From JAHJRN01 sp043805355 (lineage in GTDB: Bacteria; Patescibacteriota; Patescibacteriia; 2-12-FULL-60-25), in the NCBI GenBank assembly GCA_043805355.1, contig JAZDIB010000035.1:1-17251 (forward strand): DNA of 17,251 bases, read 5' to 3'. Every line of letters starts with the position of its first letter. Position 1 is the first letter of the stretch. Shown here in pieces: positions 13,515-17,251 of this stretch. The notes beneath the pieces are model-generated. The model was given only the letters and a program-made list of their open reading frames with translations. It was not told where the DNA came from and searched no databases. The translations under genes and the position numbers were made by a program.

Positions 13515-13847
13515 ATGAGCGAAAGCGAAGGCGAGAGAGGCTATACGACGTTATCGGTCGTCAGGCACCTACACGAACAGGGCGACAAGGTCACCCTCCA
13601 TCTCGTCAGGCACTTCGTTGCGCAGTGTATCGCGGTCTTCAGCATGAAGATCGATTGCGTCCTCGTGAAGGACGACGTTCTGGAGCGAAGTCTCGAGGAG
13701 GCGAAGCTCCGACTGCGCAACACCGCACTTCATCTGCGCGGCCTAGTCCCCGACGCCTACTGGGAGCAGGTAATCACCCAGCTCTCCACGGATCCGCTGG
13801 ATCCAATCCTCGCCGACTTCCTCCACCGCCTCGCGCTTCGCGCGTAA
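13515..13847 (+). CDS. Hypothetical protein, 110 aa
   Basis: The start at 13515 has GGAGGA (13504-13509) five bases before it and lies behind a strong promoter; an in-frame extension upstream would run through that promoter and is rejected. The protein is soluble, with no signal or span. A first part, GYTTLSVVRHLHEQGDKVTLHLVRHFVAQCIAVFSM, is followed by LVKDDVLERSLEEAKLRLRNTALHLRGLVPDAYWEQVITQL and a C-terminal helix. I do not recognise the family. Its promoter is built like that of the TetR gene, so it is probably under the same repressor. A terminator follows 20 bases after the stop. Confidence 0.75.
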   Translation: MSESEGERGYTTLSVVRHLHEQGDKVTLHLVRHFVAQCIAVFSMKIDCVLVKDDVLERSLEEAKLRLRNTALHLRGLVPDAYWEQVITQLSTDPLDPILADFLHRLALRA

Positions 13848-13858
13848 TCGTTCCGCCT

Positions 13859-13887
13859 TTGCTCGCAGGGTACCCGGAGGGTATCCT
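13859..13887 (+). promoter_or_regulatory. Possible leaderless promoter of the gene at 13895
   Basis: TTGCTC (13859-13864), 17-bp spacer, TATCCT (13882-13887), seven bases before the ATG. The -35 is poor. The -10 lies within the terminator stem and T run. Confidence 0.3.
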
Positions 13888-13891
13888 TTTT
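13868..13891 (+). terminator. Intrinsic terminator or attenuator just before a start codon
   Basis: GGGTACC (13868-13874) pairs with GGTATCC (13880-13886) over the loop CGGAG, with one G-U pair, followed by five T (13887-13891). The next ATG is at 13895. Confidence 0.8.
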
Positions 13892-13894
13892 CGT

Positions 13895-14437
13895 ATGCAT
13901 ACCGAACAGCCCAACGTCTCGGAGGCGGGATATTTCCATGACCAGAAAGGGAGATACCATCCGCCCCATCAGATGAACGTGGACATCAAGCCGCCGGACG
14001 AGCATCTCGCGAAGATGCAGGAGGCCGAATCCCTCGACCGCGAGACGATGACCGACCTGCTCCGGGTCCTGCCGAAGATCGTCGAGGACGCCGCGGCCAT
14101 GGAGAAGGTCCGGAGCGTCATCTCGGCGTCCCGGGAGTACATGACGAACCGAAGCGCCCTCAGTATGAAGATGCCGTCCGGTGAAGAGGACCTGAATGAT
14201 CTCATCGGCTCCCTGGTCTCCGCGGACCAGATGCGTCGGGACAAGCACGAGATTCTGATCGCTGCCCTGAAGGAATACCACGCGTACGTCGATCGAAAAT
14301 ACGGCGAACAGGCGGCGGATCTCCATATCTATCATGGTTCGGATAAGCGTGAAGACATCGCTGCCTGGGGGATGGCGCTGGCGAAAAACGTCTTCACTGA
14401 AGGGTCGAAACTGGAAGGGCTGTTGCAGAAACGATAG
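13895..14437 (+). CDS. Hypothetical helical protein, 180 aa
   Basis: The start at 13895 (MHTEQPNVSEAGYFHDQKG) is the first ATG after the terminator; a later Met at 13973 (MNVDIKPPDEH) is possible. The protein is hydrophilic and mostly helical: LDRETMTDLLRVLPKIVEDAAAMEKVRSVISASREYM, EEDLNDLIGSLVSADQMRRDKHEILIAALKEYHAYVDRKYGEQ, and a C-terminal helix EDIAAWGMALAKNVFTEGSKLEGLLQKR. There is no signal peptide, span, or catalytic motif that I recognise. GGAGG (13876-13880) lies in the terminator hairpin, 14 bases before the ATG, too far for a normal ribosome binding site, so a leaderless mRNA is more likely. The rRNA promoter follows 50 bases after the stop. Confidence 0.7.
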   Translation: MHTEQPNVSEAGYFHDQKGRYHPPHQMNVDIKPPDEHLAKMQEAESLDRETMTDLLRVLPKIVEDAAAMEKVRSVISASREYMTNRSALSMKMPSGEEDLNDLIGSLVSADQMRRDKHEILIAALKEYHAYVDRKYGEQAADLHIYHGSDKREDIAAWGMALAKNVFTEGSKLEGLLQKR

Positions 14438-14487
14438 GGCCAGGAACATGTCCCCTAGGAAGCGGGGAAAGGTCCGATTTCCGGGCC

Positions 14488-14516
14488 TTGACAAGTGTTT
14501 TTGGTTCGTCTATTGT
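14488..14516 (+). promoter_or_regulatory. Promoter of the 23S rRNA gene
   Basis: TTGACA (14488-14493), 17-bp spacer, TATTGT (14511-14516): full -35 consensus. A 6-bp hairpin (14471-14487) lies directly upstream of the -35. Confidence 0.8.
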
Positions 14517-14884
14517 ACCGACACTTCAAGACCCCCCACGTCCCGCCTCGGGACCTCTGGAGACCCCCTGCTTACCAGCAATGCGCATCACACCGCCCAG
14601 CTAAGCACAGGTCCCTCCAGAAGAGGGAGATGTCGCTTGGCCCCGGGCCAAGCGATTTGCGTCTCGGCCGAACCGGATGGGTCCACTGAAGGCCGAACCT
14701 CGACAACAGAACCTGTAACGATGACGATAGATAGAACGTCATACGTACATGGCATCAGTAATCTTCAAGTCCCGACGCGCGTAACCGCGGTCGGGGTGTC
14801 GACCAGCGTGTCGACGTAAGCACAAGTACACCTTAATGCCATCCGATCAACCGCGATTTCCTCATTCGAATCGCGTGTCCGGAT
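14517..14884 (+). other. Structured leader of the 23S rRNA precursor
   Basis: No gene or tRNA is seen in these 368 bases, but several perfect stems are: 14540-14545/14549-14554 (6 bp), 14612-14617/14623-14628 (6 bp), 14633-14643/14645-14655 (11 bp with almost no loop), 14664-14669/14691-14696 (6 bp), 14721-14726/14737-14742 (6 bp) and 14852-14858/14869-14875 (7 bp). GCCATCCG (14838-14845) also pairs with CGGATGGC (14880-14887), across the expected 5' end of mature 23S, and could be involved in processing. Confidence 0.65.

Positions 14885-17251
<2,367 letters not shown>

Noticed and set aside
12869..13894. Plus-strand extension of the 180-aa gene through the tdk region
   Set aside because: It would cross the tdk gene, two promoters, the 13515 gene and a terminator. 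The product only looks natural from 13895.
14517..14884. A tRNA or 5S rRNA in the 23S leader
   Set aside because: TTCGAAT at 14865-14871 recalls a T loop, but no acceptor stem, anticodon arm or CCA fits around it, and no 5S motifs are present.

Overview
The window reads as high-GC chromosome from a bacterium, most likely a member of the Patescibacteria/CPR. That placement is inference. It rests on a secreted protein with the "GTLIKG...VYFVEAGKRYAFPNERVFFSWY...TYRPG" type of N-terminal domain common in that group, a 23S rRNA gene with its own promoter and no 16S gene in front of it, an rRNA stem insertion, many starts without a Shine-Dalgarno, and small hypothetical genes.

Layout. 1-4102: two tandem genes for large single-pass membrane proteins that appear paralogous (outside four-cysteine domain, one membrane span, long coiled coil, proline-rich tail); the first is cut by the window edge. 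4124-5507: operon rpsF-ssb-rpsR behind a clear promoter. 5559-7642: a dCMP deaminase overlapping epmA by four bases, then efp with its own promoter. EpmA charges EF-P with lysine, so enzyme and substrate sit together. About 7690-9008: an IS110-family insertion sequence on the minus strand. Its non-coding end, upstream of the recombinase gene, carries a 16-bp RNA stem whose two wobble pairs form only in minus-strand RNA, with a promoter-like sequence before it. This is a good candidate for the element's bridge RNA. 9135-10062: a small coiled-coil protein and a short TetR-type regulator. 10132-11535 (minus): a secreted surface protein with three Ig-like repeats. 11600-13426 (minus): tdk, a PP2C-type phosphatase and tRNA-Leu(UAG), closed by a terminator. 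13515-14437: two unrecognised small genes. 14488-17251: rRNA promoter, a 368-nt structured leader, and the 23S rRNA gene, cut by the window end.

Best leads. (1) The structured RNA in the IS110 end and the sequences it shares with the element's flanks. (2) A 10-bp palindrome of form CCGAWWTCGG at the identical place between -35 and -10 in the promoters of the TetR gene and of the unknown gene at 13515, 4 kb apart, suggesting a small regulon. (3) The tandem Cys/TM/coiled-coil pair. (4) A 57-nt hairpin insertion in the 23S rRNA. (5) Compact regulatory layouts: divergent promoters that share their -35 bases, and a terminator ending three bases before a start codon.
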